From assembly GCA_038049695.1 (NCBI GenBank), contig CP142451.1, forward strand, positions 9,856,001 to 9,920,000: DNA of 64,000 nucleotides, read 5' to 3'. Below, piece after piece: positions 22,110 through 34,932 of this stretch (position 1 is the stretch's first letter; each line of letters starts with the position of its first letter). The DNA comes from Cinnamomum chago. Lineage: Eukaryota > Streptophyta > Magnoliopsida > Laurales > Lauraceae. The notes beneath the pieces were generated by a model. The model ran no database searches. It had not been told where the DNA came from and saw only the letters and a list, made by a program, of their open reading frames with translations. The translations under genes and the position numbers were made by a program.

Positions 22110-24984
22110 ATGGAACAGGGAGAAGGGAGAAGGGAGGGTATGTGTAACAGGTGCAGGAGGGTTTGTGGCATCATGGTTGGTGAAGCTACTTCTCTCAAAA
22201 GGATACATGGTCCACGGTACTGTTAGATACCCAGGTACCCCTTTTTCCTCTTCTTTATATCTAGCTATCAGGTTACTGTTTTTGGCCTATTCATTTCCAT
22301 GAAAATGAATTCCAGATGATGAAAAGAACAACCATTTGAAAAGCTTAGAGAAGGCCCAAGAGAACTTACAACTCTTCAAGGCAGACTTGCTGGACTACGA
22401 CTCTCTCTATGCAGCCATTGAGGGATGCAGTGGAGTCTTCCACGTTGCATCTCCACTTCCACCATCCAGTGTGGCCAATCCAGAGGCAAGATTTTCCTCC
22501 GCGGTTTGATTGATTCCAAGTTCAAATTTGTTACTGTTAGTTACAAATACATGATATGGAATACTGATTGTCTGAAAGTTTGGGTCGTCTGCCTCTTAAT
22601 TAATTCTTTGACTTAAGAGAAATTCTGAGTTGAAGGGCCCCCACCTATTGAAAATTCGAGGCGCTTAAAATAAAAACAATTTAGGTGTAAATTGAACCAA
22701 ATATGAGTTGGTCATGCCGTAATACTAAAAAAAAGTGATATCATGTTACCAACTTCTACTTAGTTAAAATTTGTGAATTACATACGGTTGGAGGGCTTTT
22801 TTTTTTGCAGCTCAAATTTTCAGTCGGTGTTCCCGACTATGGATCTATACTCCAACTCAGGATTTTTCAAAGTCAAACCCTCAGGGGGATCTGGATTCCA
22901 GACGCGAAGCGCCATGGAATCCTGTCGTTGATTCCCATTAGGTTTTTGAATATTGGCTAATTCATGTGTTGGTCGAAATTTTGAGTCCATTGAGTTGTGA
23001 TTCCTATTTTTAGAAAAGAACTATGATTCTACTTTTCATTGAAGATAAAAAAGTCTGGAAGAATTAGGAGCTTTCTCAAAGAAAAGAGGGTTGAAATTTC
23101 CCGGAACCAAAATGATGGTCGGCTCGAGCAAACCATCCCCCGCTCGATCTAGCGCTTCAGCGGGACGCTAAACAGAATCTTGGTATGCTCGAGCGAACCT
23201 TCATCCACTTGAGCGGGCGACACAAAATAATTTTGCACGAATCAGAAATTTTATTTCTATTTTTTGGTCAAAATGCTTGTTTTAGCCCTAATCAACTTAG
23301 GCAACCTTAAGCATGTCCTTAAGCCTATTTATAAGACTCTTGGGCTACCATAAAGACACACCTCTCTCATTATTCTGAGTAAGAAAATCTAATTGAGAGA
23401 ATTCTTCATCTCTAGAGCATATCCATTGAAGAGTTGTGCAGCAAGAGTTCATCCAAATAGTAGTTTTTTCTACATCCCGTGTAGATCAAGATATGAGGAG
23501 TCAAGCGGATTTGAACCTGTTGCAATAAACAGTGTGAAATCGTTGAGGCGTAAAGCTACACAAGATGTAACTACAGTTCTTAGGTAGTGATTATCTAGGG
23601 AGAGATCTGTGAGTGTCTTGTAATTGCGAGATTCACAGTGCTTGACTATTGGTCCAGTTTTGATCCGTAGTGTTTCACCCAATTTGGATTTTCCATGTTA
23701 TATCTGGTGACCTTATGGTAGTGCTTTTTTTATTTTGTTTCCACTGCATATTATATTATTTTTTCATATTATATCTGGTGTTCTTGTGGTGTGTGCTTTT
23801 CTGATTTTGTTTCCTCTGCATATTATATTATTGTTACACACGTTGGGCTGTTGAGTTTGAGATCAATCCAAAAACCTTAAGTAATCTAGAGATCAATCCA
23901 AAAACCTTCAGTATCATTAGGGTTTTCATGGCCTCTATTGAATCCGGAAAGAAAAAACTTCAACCCAAACTGCTGAACCAGCTTTAAATTTGGTTGGCTG
24001 ATTGGGTTGGTTGACGTCATATTCAGACCTCAAAGTCAGTGGGCTTGAATTAATTTGTACCTACCCATCTGATCCAAGTGATTAGAGCAAAACTTTTTAC
24101 TAAGTTTTAGAAGCTTTGCTAAATATTGTTATGACTTATGCAGACCGAATTGTTGGAGCCTGCTGTAAGGGGAACACTCAATGTACTCAAGGTGTGTTCT
24201 GAGACAGGAGTAGAAAGGGTAGTTGTCGTCTCATCTATTGGTGCTGTTCTGTTCAACCCAAACTGGCCGCCAAATAAGCCCAAGGACGAGGACTGTTGGA
24301 CCGACATTGACTACTGCAGGGAAGGAAAGGTAACATGCCAGTTCAAACTCAAAATCTGCCACCCAACACTAGTTTATGCAAAAAATCAAGGTTCATTCAT
24401 TTGGATGACCCGAGTCACCTATAAAACTGCCATTATTATACCCAGAAAGAAATTTGTGGTTATGGTTTAAACTTCAAATATTAGGAACCACGCTGTTCAT
24501 TAATTTTCTTCAATAGAAATTCTGTAGCTTGGAACTGTATGAATCAAATGGTTCCTCAGCCTAAAGGCTCACCTCCACAGAATAGAAGAATTTGATGAGG
24601 TGCCTCGGCACAACACTACAATATCTAATGAAAATGCCACCAACAATTAGTAATCTAATCTAACTACTAACCTGAATGACCTCATAACTACAAGTGACTT
24701 TAATTAAAAAGAGCTAGTTAGATTAATGTATAAAATAAAAGCTCTAATTTTTAAATTTTAATTTACAATTTAGTCTGTTTGGTAAAAATATAAAAATAGT
24801 GAAGGGAATCACTCTTAACACAAATGAGAATGGAGTGGAGATTCAAGAGAAGAAACTGGTTCTCTTAATCTTAAACAAGAAGAAAATATTAAAGGCCAAT
24901 AGATAATATTACAACCAAAGAACCTTAAGTTTTCACTCAAACAACTTGATTTGCAAAAAGATACATGGCTGAATTCATAGACTC

Positions 24985-25825
24985 TGTAAGTGCATGAAAA
25001 ATCACGGACCGGGGGGGTGTGATTTCTGCGACCCACAAGGAGGAGGAGGAGGCTGCTGATCCTGATAATGGTGGAAAAACCGCTGCCTAGAACCTGAGAA
25101 GGGGAAAGGAACAAGGTCAGAGGACCCTGGCCTGGGCGGCGCAAGGCTCTCCGATGCTTAAGTCAGTGTGGAACCGAGCAAAGGATAGAGATTTGGGGAA
25201 GAAGATGGACGTACCAGCATGGCCTTCGCCTCTTCCTGTAATGGTGCTATAGATGCGTTCATATAGGGGAGGAGGAAGAGACGTAGAGGGAGATGGGGGA
25301 TAGGAGGGTAGCTGTCTGTCCCATCGTAGTTCACCCTATCAGGCATAGGGACGTATGGTCCAACTGTAGCTTGCTTTGTTGTAAAGAGGGCCTTGGGAGC
25401 TGTGGAGCCGCTCTGTCAGAAGGTGGGCGGCTGCTGTCTTATCGCAGTTGCCCGCCGAGATGGATAGCCGAGGCCAAGACATGAGGAGCCGAGGTGCAGA
25501 CATGCATGGCCTCATGTGCCGAGGTGCCGTGGTGCATGGACTTGTACCGAGGTGCCGACATGCATGTGCTGAGGTGCCGACATGCATGGACTCGTACCGA
25601 GGTCTCCACGTGCTTTTCTTTTGAGCTCTTTATTAGTTTCTCCATCAAAAAGCCTCTCCTGCCACTACTCGTAAGTTATGTGAGGCCATAGCCTTATATC
25701 ATGGTTTTTTGTTTAATTTGATCGAGACCCAAGCTCTGTACCGAGATGGACCCGTGCTTCCATAGAGACTGAGATCTGGTCTTCTGAGGGCCGAGATGGA
25801 CTCGTGCTTCCATAGCCCCCACACA
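24985..25825. mobile_element. Solo LTR in intron 3 of copy 2
   Basis: The insert begins TGTAAGTGCATG and ends CCCCCACA, so it has TG...CA ends. It is flanked by GACTC at 24980-24984 and 25826-25830, the 5-bp duplication of LTR retrotransposons. Intron 3 of copy 3 has the empty site (ATAGACTCATTTTCC near 38606). Between 25488 and 25610 it contains several imperfect copies of a unit like CGAGGTGCCGACATGCATG. 841 bp, no coding region, internal part lost. Confidence 0.92.
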
Positions 25826-27481
25826 GACTCATTTTCCAATCCGGGATTAAACATCACTTAATTCCTTGCACTTTTCTAAACAACAACTTAATAACTAAGA
25901 TGCATGAATAATCCAAAACACATGTAGAAAAACTAAGGGATACATAGGAAATCCAAAAGACACTACAAGAAACAAAGCATCTACATAAAACAATGTACCA
26001 TAATAAATATTTTCTTCGGTTCATGAAATGCTAGAGTTCATAGAATCTAGCTAGCTTATTTCAAACGAACAACTCTTATTTCATGAGATAATTGGGGCGC
26101 CCCATCTTTTAGAAATTACAATATAGAACCTTGCATCGTTTAGGAAATTTTATGAGGTCATTCTCGTTTAAAATAGTTGTAACTTTTGTATTGTCCATCT
26201 CCATCCGCTTTAGCTAAAAAAGCGAGTTACCAAATACCTATAAGGGCCTTTTGGTAAGTCATGTCTGATTGAAATGGAGCTGATTCAATTAGCTAAAAAT
26301 TGTGGTTCAAATTAAACGATTTTATAAATAGATTGTTTGAACTGCCTCATTCAATTAGAACCAGTAAAGTTGTCATGTCATAAAAATTATATGGTACAAA
26401 ATCTACAAATAATAAAATTAGTACAGGAAATTTTTTTATAAATTTAAAGAAGTAAATACAATATTATAAACGTTACATGGAAAATTTTATATTAAACAAC
26501 AAATAAAGACAAAAAATGCCTACGTAGAGGCTGTAAACAAATGCACAAATGAACTAGGAAGAAAGCAATGTAGGTGTTTCACCAAGCAATCTTGTTGAGT
26601 GGTATTTGTGCATTAGTTTCGCACACATGCAAAGAGATCGATCCTTAGGTCCGCAAGTTTTAAATATCAAGCTTGACTATGTATTTAGCCCAATTTAGGG
26701 AAAAAGAAGAACTGTATATCTTTCTTTTGTCAAAAAAAAAAAAAAGTTGAGTTCCTTTCCCCCCTTGTATATCTTTCTTTTGTCAAAAAAAAAAAAAAGT
26801 TGAGTTCCTTTCCCCCCTTTATAGTAAATATGGCTTGGAATTCTAAATACTTGTTTACTACTTAATTAACTCCTATATCTCATGCTGAAGGTGTCGTTTA
26901 ACAAGTGGTACATTATTGCCAAGACAACCGCAGAAAGGGAGGCATTGAAGTATGCAGAGAACACTGGGCTAGACGTTGTAACGGTTTGTCCATCTAACGT
27001 TTTCGGACCACTACTGCAACCCATCATGAATACCAGCACTCAGGTTTTCATTGACATATTTAAAGGTATTTCCTTGTGCTAAATGAATTTATGTTCTTAG
27101 CTTTATAGCATGCATCCTTTTGGGATTAACTCCGATCGAACATACGTGTATGTATGCATGTATATCATAGATTTTCAAGCAACCGCTTGCAAGTGTACGA
27201 GTCCCACCTGCACCCAACATCCCCCCTAAATGATCAATTTATGACCTTCACACATGAATTCACTGGTCGTTCACATTTGGGGGCACCTCCCTTCTACATG
27301 AACAACCAAGAATGGAGGAAATAGATGGTGTATCAGTACTTGCCTTTCAGAAAAAAAAAAAAAAAAAAAACCTTTGAAGCTTTTAAAATAGTAGATTCCT
27401 TTTTTCTGCAAACAAGTCATGGGGTGACCTGTCAAACAACCACTCTACCTGATTATTACCATTTCAGGGGGAGACCATAGC

Positions 27482-27665
27482 CGGGGGCAGACCCACATAC
27501 AAGCACGTGGGTGCAGTCACGAAAATTATATGTCCACTTCAAAAAACCCAATAAAAATTGTGGGTCCACTCTTAAAGTCCACATGAAAATCTTTGATTTT
27601 TTCCCCAAAACCAAACTACCTATTAAGACCCGCACCGTCAAACGAAAATCCTGGATCCACCACTG
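27482..27665. mobile_element. 184-bp hAT MITE in intron 4 of copy 2
   Basis: Ortholog-like partner of the MITEs at 16980 and 17904 in copy 1; its first bases are CGGGGGCAGACCC instead of CAGGGG. It is flanked by CCATAGC on both sides. Confidence 0.82.
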
Positions 27666-28191
27666 CCATAGCTCTTGCCGTTCCAAGTCAGGGCCCTATG
27701 GCAGTTTTTGGAATGGCCCTTGTTTTGACTGGACACTATGCTGAGACAGTGACTCGGGCTGGTTCCATTGTAAAATGGGGTCCACTTTTTAGTATCCATC
27801 GGGTCGGTCCACTTTCAAGTCAGGGCCCTATGGTATACGAGTTATTTCTTAGTTGGGCTTGAGCCCAATCTTTTTGAAAAAAATTCTAAACTATAGATAA
27901 TAATGGGCCAGGCTCACCATTTACCTAATTGTCCAATATCAGAAACTGTTGGTATTCAAGTCCATAAAGTACTTCAAAACATAATCAGGTCCAAATTTGG
28001 GTCTGCAATCCACCCCACTGAAACCCATGCTGTTTGCATCCTTTAAACCAACAAATACAGTGGCTGCATGCATATCTGTCCCATCTTTGGCCCATTTTTA
28101 GTTTACATTGAATGCGAATTGCTTCTATACATTTTTTTTTTTTTTTTTTTGTTACACTGTCTTTTTGTTGGCCCACATTCAAAGCTCTAGA

Positions 28192-30889
28192 ACAGTACCA
28201 GGTTGTGTTGTTCTTGAACTTTTATTTTAGTTTAATTTAATTTTTATAAATTTTGTGTTATAATTTTTCATTGTAGTAACTGCAAGTTATATAATTAGTA
28301 TGTCTACTCGAAGATATGATTCTGGATGTCAAAAACGTAAAAAAAAAAAGAAAACAAGATGAATTTATTGAATCTCAAAAAGGAGCACTCGATAAATTTG
28401 TTATTAGTGATAAACCAACAACAACAAAAAACTCAAATGATGATTCAACGATTGAACAATTAAATAATATAGAAAAATCAACGGAATGCCAAAAAGATTT
28501 AAAAGAAAATGAAATTGGTAAAGAATGTGAATTTGTTAGTGAAGTAGAAAATGATAAAGAATGTGAACATGTTAGTGAACTATTAGATTATGTTCCAATA
28601 AATATCTATGATCCAGGACAATGGAAAAATATTGACACAAAATTAAGAGACTTATTAGTTGAAAGAGGTCCTATTAGGGAAAATAATTTAGACTTTCCTA
28701 ATGATGAAAATAATAGACATTTTTCTATTACATATTACACTCGAAAATTGTCAAACGGAGAAAAGCATGATAGAAAATGGTTAATATATTCAAAAGATTT
28801 AGATAGAGTATATTGCTTTTGTTGTAAGTTATTCAATTCAAAACCTAGCACAAGTCAATTAGTTAATGAAGGAACTAAAGATTGGAAAAATCTTAGTTAT
28901 AAGCTCAAAACTCATGAAACAACTAATGAACATATTGCTAACATGAATTCATGGGTTGATTTAGAAATAAGATTGTCAAAAAATAAAACTATTGATGAAA
29001 ATATTCAAGAACAAATTAACAAAGAGAAAGATTATTGGAAAAAAGTACTTGTAAGAGTTTTAGCTGTGGTAAAAACTCTTGCTAAAAATAATTTGGCATT
29101 TCGTGGGAAGAATGAGAAAATATATCAAGACAACAATGGAAACTTTTTAAGTTTAATTGAAATGATTGCGGAATTTGATCCAATAATGCAAGAACATGTT
29201 CGACGAATTAAAGATGGTGAAATTCATAATCATTATCTCGGGCATAAGATACAAAATGAATTAATACAAATGTTAGCTTCTGAAATTAAAAGTGTAATAA
29301 TTAATAAGATTAAAGAAGCAAAATATTTTTCAGTAATACTTGATTGTACTCCTGATGCAAGTCATCAAGAACAAATGACCCTTATACTGCGATGTGTAGA
29401 TATTTCAACAAGTCCAATAAAAATAGAAGAATATTTTTTAGAATTTTTGGAAGTAGATGACACCTCTGGGAAAGGCCTTTTTGATGAACTTATAAATGTA
29501 ATTAAAAAACTTGGACTTGATGTAAATGATGTAAGAGGACAAGGATATGATAATGGATCTAATATGAAAGGAAAACATCAAGGTGTACAAAAAAGACTAC
29601 TAGATATAAATCCAAGAGCATTTTACACACCATGTGGATGTCATAATCTTAACCTCGTACTTTGTGATATAGCTAACTCTTGTCCTAAAGCTATATCTTT
29701 TTTTGGAGTATTACAACGTATATACTCATTATTTTCTTCTTCAACAAAACGATGGAAAATTTTACAAGATAATATATCTATGTTAACTCTTAAATCATTA
29801 TCTCAAACGCGATGGGAAAGTCGTATCGAAAGTGTTAAAGCAATCAAGTATCAGACTCCGAAAATACGAGATGCTTTAATTCAATTAGCAAAAATTAGTG
29901 AAGATCCTAAAACAAGAAGTGAAGCCACATGCTTAGCTACATATGAGATTGAAAACTTTGAATTTTTATTGGGTATGAATATTTGGTATGATATATTATT
30001 TGCTGTTAACACAGTTAGTAAAAATTTACAATCCAAAGACATGCATATTGATGTTGCTATTGATCAATTAAAATGACTTATTTCTTTTTTGGAATCATAT
30101 AGAGAAAATGGATTTTACTCTGCTTTGATTTCATCAAAAGAGATTGCACTTGAAATGGAAATAGAACCAGTATTTCGAGAAAAACGTAAAATTTTTAGGA
30201 AAAAACAATTTGGTGATACAATTGAGAATGCAGTAACACTATCAGCTGAAGAGTCTTTTAGAATTGAGTATTTTTTATTTATAGTTGATCTAGCTATTTC
30301 TTCGATCAAGAGTAGATTTGAACAATTCAAAATATATGAAAATATTTTTGGTTTTTTATTTTGTTTTAAAAAATTAAAATCCTTAGATGATGATAGTTTG
30401 AAAAGTTATTGTCTTAACCTTGAAACTTTTTTGAAGCATGACTTATTTTCTGATATTGATGGTTTAGATTTATTTCAAGAGTTGACTGTATTAAGAAAAG
30501 TTCTACAATCTGAAATTAATACTCCAGCTGAAACCTTAACTTATATAAAACGATTAGATTGTTTTCCAAATGCATGTATAGCTTTTAGAATATTGTTAAC
30601 AATACCAGTAACAGTTGCTTCAGAGGAGAGAAGTTTTTCGAAACTTAAATTAATAAAATCTTATCTCCGATCAACTATGTCACAAGAAAGATTAAATGGG
30701 TTAGCTATATTATCTATTGAAAAAGATATATTAACAAAACTTGAATATAAAAATTTAATCAATATTTTTGCATCTCAAAAAGCTAGAAAAATATCTTTTA
30801 AATAAATATATTTTAATAATTATTGCCTGTTAATAGGGCCCACTTTCATATTCTTGCCTAGGGCCTCCAAATTTGTTGGGCCGCCCCTG
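28192..30889 (+). mobile_element. Near-complete hAT transposon in intron 4 of copy 2
   Basis: The right end GGGCCGCCCCTG (30878-30889) is the reverse complement of the CAGGGGCGGCCC terminus common in plant hAT elements. The left end (CAGTACCAGG at about 28192) has lost the matching terminus. Unit 2 of copy 1 gives the empty site AAAGCTCTAGAGACTATGG, while here the sides read CTCTAGA and CTAGAGAC, so the expected 8-bp duplication is imperfect at the left. It carries one long transposase gene with two lesions. It lies in the same transcriptional sense as the host gene. Confidence 0.9.
28300..30805 (+). pseudogene. hAT transposase, TTF/ZMYM1-like type (one stop, one frameshift)
   Basis: The frame 28316-30076 (586 codons) continues in the same frame as 30089-30805 after a single TGA at 30074-30076, where related proteins would have a Gly-type codon. 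A good upstream ATG at 28300 (MSTRRYDSGCQKRKK) is out of frame only because of an 11-A run at 28339-28349, so one base gained or lost explains the shift. Domain order is a basic N-terminus, a TTF-type zinc-finger region (residues about 120-220 of the long frame, with the CFCCKLF motif), a DUF4371-like middle with CDIANSC and CGCHNLNLVLCD, the RNase-H-like catalytic fold, and a C-terminal hAT dimerisation region (SEERSFSKLKLIKSYLRSTM). The family excises and reinserts hAT elements. The low number of lesions suggests a recent insertion. Confidence 0.92.
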
Positions 30890-31590
30890 CTAGAGACTAT
30901 GGACTCTGTCCATTGGAAAAAAATCTTGAGGGGTTGGACAATCTATAGTGGTATCATAATGATTCGTTCCTTCTATTTCTCTGAATAATGTATGAGGTTT
31001 GTCTTAGCTGTTTGTCGTTTGGAAGATAAAATTATACAGATTAAATACACTGCCAATTGATTTTGATGGAAACCCTCCATGGTCTTCATGAAAACTGATT
31101 ACATGGCGTCTGATTGTAGCACAAGGGCAACGACTATAGTTTTTCCTTCTACTGATATGATTCGTTCGTTTTTAAAAAAGGGCGATTTGAGACAGTAGAA
31201 AACAGCATTTGGACAATCGTGGATGTCCGAGATGTAGCTGAAGCATTGCTGTTGGTGTATAAGAAGAAAGAAGCATCTGGAAGATACATGTGTGCCCCGC
31301 ATCCTGTTCAAATTCACAGTTTGGTTGAAAAGTTGAAGAGCAAGTACCCCGACTATAACTATCCTAAAAAGTAGGTATCTTAACTGATTTAGAGATGTTG
31401 ATTATGATTAGAGGGGTCTCAATCTCTTAGACCTTTTTTCTTCTTTGACAGTTACATAGAGGTGGATCCAGAAGCAAAGCTAAGTTCAGAGAAATTGAAG
31501 AGGTTGGGTTGGGAATGCAGGTCATTAGAAGAGACCATTGCTGACAGTGTTGAATGCTATCAAGAGGCTGGTATTTTGAACAAGGATTAG

Positions 31591-34500
31591 ATCACTACTG
31601 GTTTGGTCTCTGTTGTTTCTGTTTTTATATATACATCAACTTCTGTGGAAAGATCATGATTACTATGTCCTCATCGAATAGAACATGTTCTTGTTTCTTT
31701 TCATTGCTTGAATTTTATAAGTTTGACCAGATTTCTGGCTGTTTAGACCCACAAGCATTAGCAAACTCAACTCTTGCAATCCAAGAGCAACAAGTGTACT
31801 TGCTGGAGTTTATTTCACAAAATAAAATAACCTTAGCATCATGCAGTGAAATGAAAATTAACGTCCCGCTTGCATAACTTGTATCGAGTTCCTATGAACT
31901 CTCAGTGAAGTCGGTTTGAACAAAGGAGAATTGAAGAGGAGGAATGAAGAATTATGGTAGAGATGGAGATGGAATCCTTTCTTTTCAATAATTTGATTTA
32001 CTAATGGGAATCATTTTCTGTCAAGAGGGCGGACTATTTGATAACCCTTTGTGGATTTTAACCTTTTTTTACGCCTTCAATTGTTGCTCATTTGATAACA
32101 AGGCATTCCATAGAATTCCTAGAAGTTCCGCACGAGCAAACAAATGAGCCCTTCGAGGAAAATGACGAAAAGTTTTCACCTATGGAAGTCCCACCAGGAA
32201 CTCTGGGGGAGTTTCCATCCATGGAAGGGAGACCCAGCATTAAAGGGGCCACAGTGGAAATTCCCCATAGCCTGTGCCACGCAATTTCTTTTATGTGATG
32301 CTCTATGAAAAGTGATTTGAACTCTCTGAAAGATTTAAATAGATAAAAAAAAAAGTCGTCTTTTCACACAAAAAATAGGCCCTAATTATTACTATTACTC
32401 TACACATTTCTAAGTCTTTTCCTTTTGTTAAGTTTACTCATATTGCTAGGACCTCTAATGTAGTTGTCCACCGTTTGGCTAAATTGAGTTTGTCTTATAT
32501 TCTTGATTTTGTTTGGGTTAGAAAATTTCCAAGCTAATTAGAGGGCATCTTGGTCTCTTTGTAAGACGCCTGTTTTATTTCTTCTTCTCTTTTTCAATGA
32601 ATTCCTTTTCTTAAAAATAAAAATAAAAAGCGGCAACAACAACCGAGTATAATAAAAAAATTGTTTACATCAACCATATATAATTGATTTGTAGGTGGCT
32701 GTGTGAGATGAGATGCCCCTTTTATTAAATTTCCTTAGCTGACAATTCCTATCAAAACCTTGAGGAGTTAGTAGATGACACTATCTCCTCCCGATGAAAC
32801 ACTTTTTTGGCAACACACATTTTTTTCAACACCAGGTCATTCCTCATTGGATTCTAACTCGCAACCGATTGACTCTGATATCATATTAAATTTTCTTAAA
32901 AAACCATTCCTACCAAAACCAAAGGTGTTAGTAGAAGTGACATAAATACTTTTCAATATTACTCATCGGGTGGAGCCCACTCCTCAACAGCTTTCCACTC
33001 AGGCATCTCATGTTTCTCAAATACTGCCCTTACTTTTTCAAAGTGCATACTTCTTATAATTTCCGGCAGACAAATTATTTCATTAACACAACTATAACGT
33101 GCTTGTCTTAGAAAAGTATGCAAGGAGACCATGCAGCTTTCTTTTGATCAATAGCCTGGCCCACAAGGTCTACTTGGGCCCACCTATGATTGTTACAACC
33201 CTTCACACTAATTCTTTTTATTTATTTTTTTATGAATAACACATTTAATTTTGGAAAAGAAAATTGCTCCCACAGAAAATAAAATTTTAGGAATAGAATT
33301 CTAAGCAAATAGGTGAAAAGATGAGTACTCAATCAACTGGGCAACCCCTTGTTCTCACACACACAAAGCTACTAAATAACCTTTTTTACCCTCTTCCTCA
33401 CCATTAATTGTGCAACTCATATGTCTTGTGGTTAGGAGAATTTTTTTTTAAAGAGTGATATGAAAAATAGCTTTATGCCAAATAGAATGGAAGATTTTCA
33501 CTAACAACTTTGGCGTACGTTCGAGTCATGGTCCAAATTAGAAAAACCTGATTTTCTTAGGTTTTTTTAGAGGACTCGATAGATTAAAAATCAGCTTCAA
33601 CTGCTCATTGCCAGTCTTATCTGAAGAAAAATTGACAATCAAAGCAAATTAACCCTTTTAGACACATCACAATTGTAACCTTAAATAAAAACCAAGTAGT
33701 GTTTAGTCCACGTACGTAACCTCACCTGTATTTTGTGGTCAGCAGGCCTCACAGGTCGCCATCGACAGAACTGTAAGTTCATCACCTGCACATAAGAATT
33801 TGGTTAAAAAAAGATAAAAAACAAAACCCTACTCCCATAACAAAGGAGGGTATGAAACATTGGAAGATGCTTACAACTTGGACAACTAATTTGGGGCTTT
33901 ATGAAACATTGGAAGATGCTGACAACTTTGACAACTAATTTGGGGCTTTTAGCATTCGAAAGCATAATACAAGCCAGGACTCCCAAACAATGTAGTGAAA
34001 AGAAGGTATTCATTTGTTGCAAGGATGATGGACACAAACCCGATAAATAAATAAGATTATAGGGTTAAGAACCTTAGATGAAACAAGAATTTGTTAAGCA
34101 CCACCTTGATGAAATAAGAATTGGTTGAGAATGCTATATGGTGGTTACTTTGGGAGTGAATGGTAGATATCATATTTGAGGTTTTAAACTTCTCTAACAT
34201 GAAGTAAAACAACAATTAACGTCCAAAGATAAGCACATGAGTTGCCTCTCATGATTCCTCTTGAGTTAAAATTTTAACTACTTTGTGGGACCGAGCATCA
34301 TCAATCATACCCCATCACACTAACTAAACACCCCCCAATGAATTGTCACTCATCCTAATTTGAAGCTTAATCGAATCATATCCTCCATTGGATTGAATTC
34401 CCAAAAACAATAAATATAAAATTTAACTGAAGATAATGTGACTGAACGGTTGTGATCAATCAACTAGGGTGATTTCTTTACCAAAAATCTAATCCACAAT

Positions 34501-34932
34501 GAGACATTTTCATCCCACTATCCCACATAACCGGCATACATTCCAGTGTGTCACATAAGGGGCTTAGAATTTTTTTTTCTCTAATTGGAAATGTAAGAGG
34601 TAGAAGAGATGGGATGTAGCTGATTTAACAGCCTTTCCCCCATGTGGCACCCCCTGATTGGTCCAAACAGGATTTTCTATTTGGTCCAAACATGGGATTC
34701 ATTTCCCATTGTAGTAGAGATCCGAAACCGTTGTTTGGTCTAATCAAGGAGTGCCACATGGGAAAAAGAAAAAAAAAATTAACATATAAGATTTTTTTTT
34801 TTTTAGAGATGGGATGTGACATTTCTCTCATGTGGCACCCCCCGATTGGTTCAAATAGGATATGGACCAACCAGGGATCCATTTCCATTGTGGCAGATAT
34901 GCATATGTTTAAGGCAGCCAAATATGCAGCAT
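31591..34932. other. Downstream flank of copy 2 and distal promoter of copy 3, no gene
   Basis: Aligned with the flanks after copies 0 and 1, carrying the shared downstream block, the truncated LINE and the spacer that hosts the MULE in the copy 0/1 interval (here uninterrupted near 34270). Near 33835-33965 a sentence of about 60 bp (GAAACATTGGAAGATGC) is tandemly repeated. Around 34600-34880 a promoter-type block ATGTGGCACCCCC is partly duplicated. Open frames at 33804, 34625 and 34644 are not conserved. Confidence 0.65.
32395..32629 (+). repeat. Truncated LINE 3' end, copy in the copy 2 flank
   Basis: Paralog of 5735-5991 and 20125-20361. The tail is A-rich at 32612-32629. The RNase H frame carries an additional stop (AAGCTAATTA near 32534). 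Confidence 0.72.

Larger units (their letters stand above)
22110..31590 (+). pseudogene. CCR-like gene copy 2, start frameshift but otherwise open (6 exons)
   Basis: Exon positions by homology are 22110-22234, 22316-22485, 24144-24329, 26891-27065, 31181-31370 and 31452-31590. Exons 2-6 are open and keep all splice sites, including the GC donor of intron 2. Exon 1 has a 7-bp tandem duplication (GGGAGAA twice) 9 bp into the coding region. The canonical ATG therefore reads into an early stop, and no other ATG precedes TGAGGFVAS in the correct frame. The proper frame stays open upstream only from a TTG at 22024. The active-site segment reads KWYIIAK: Tyr and Lys are kept and the NWYC Cys is changed to Ile. 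Intron 3 holds a solo LTR; intron 4 holds a MITE and a 2.7-kb hAT. With the Helitron-altered promoter, the copy is most likely dead or dying, though a non-AUG start cannot be excluded. Confidence 0.85.
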
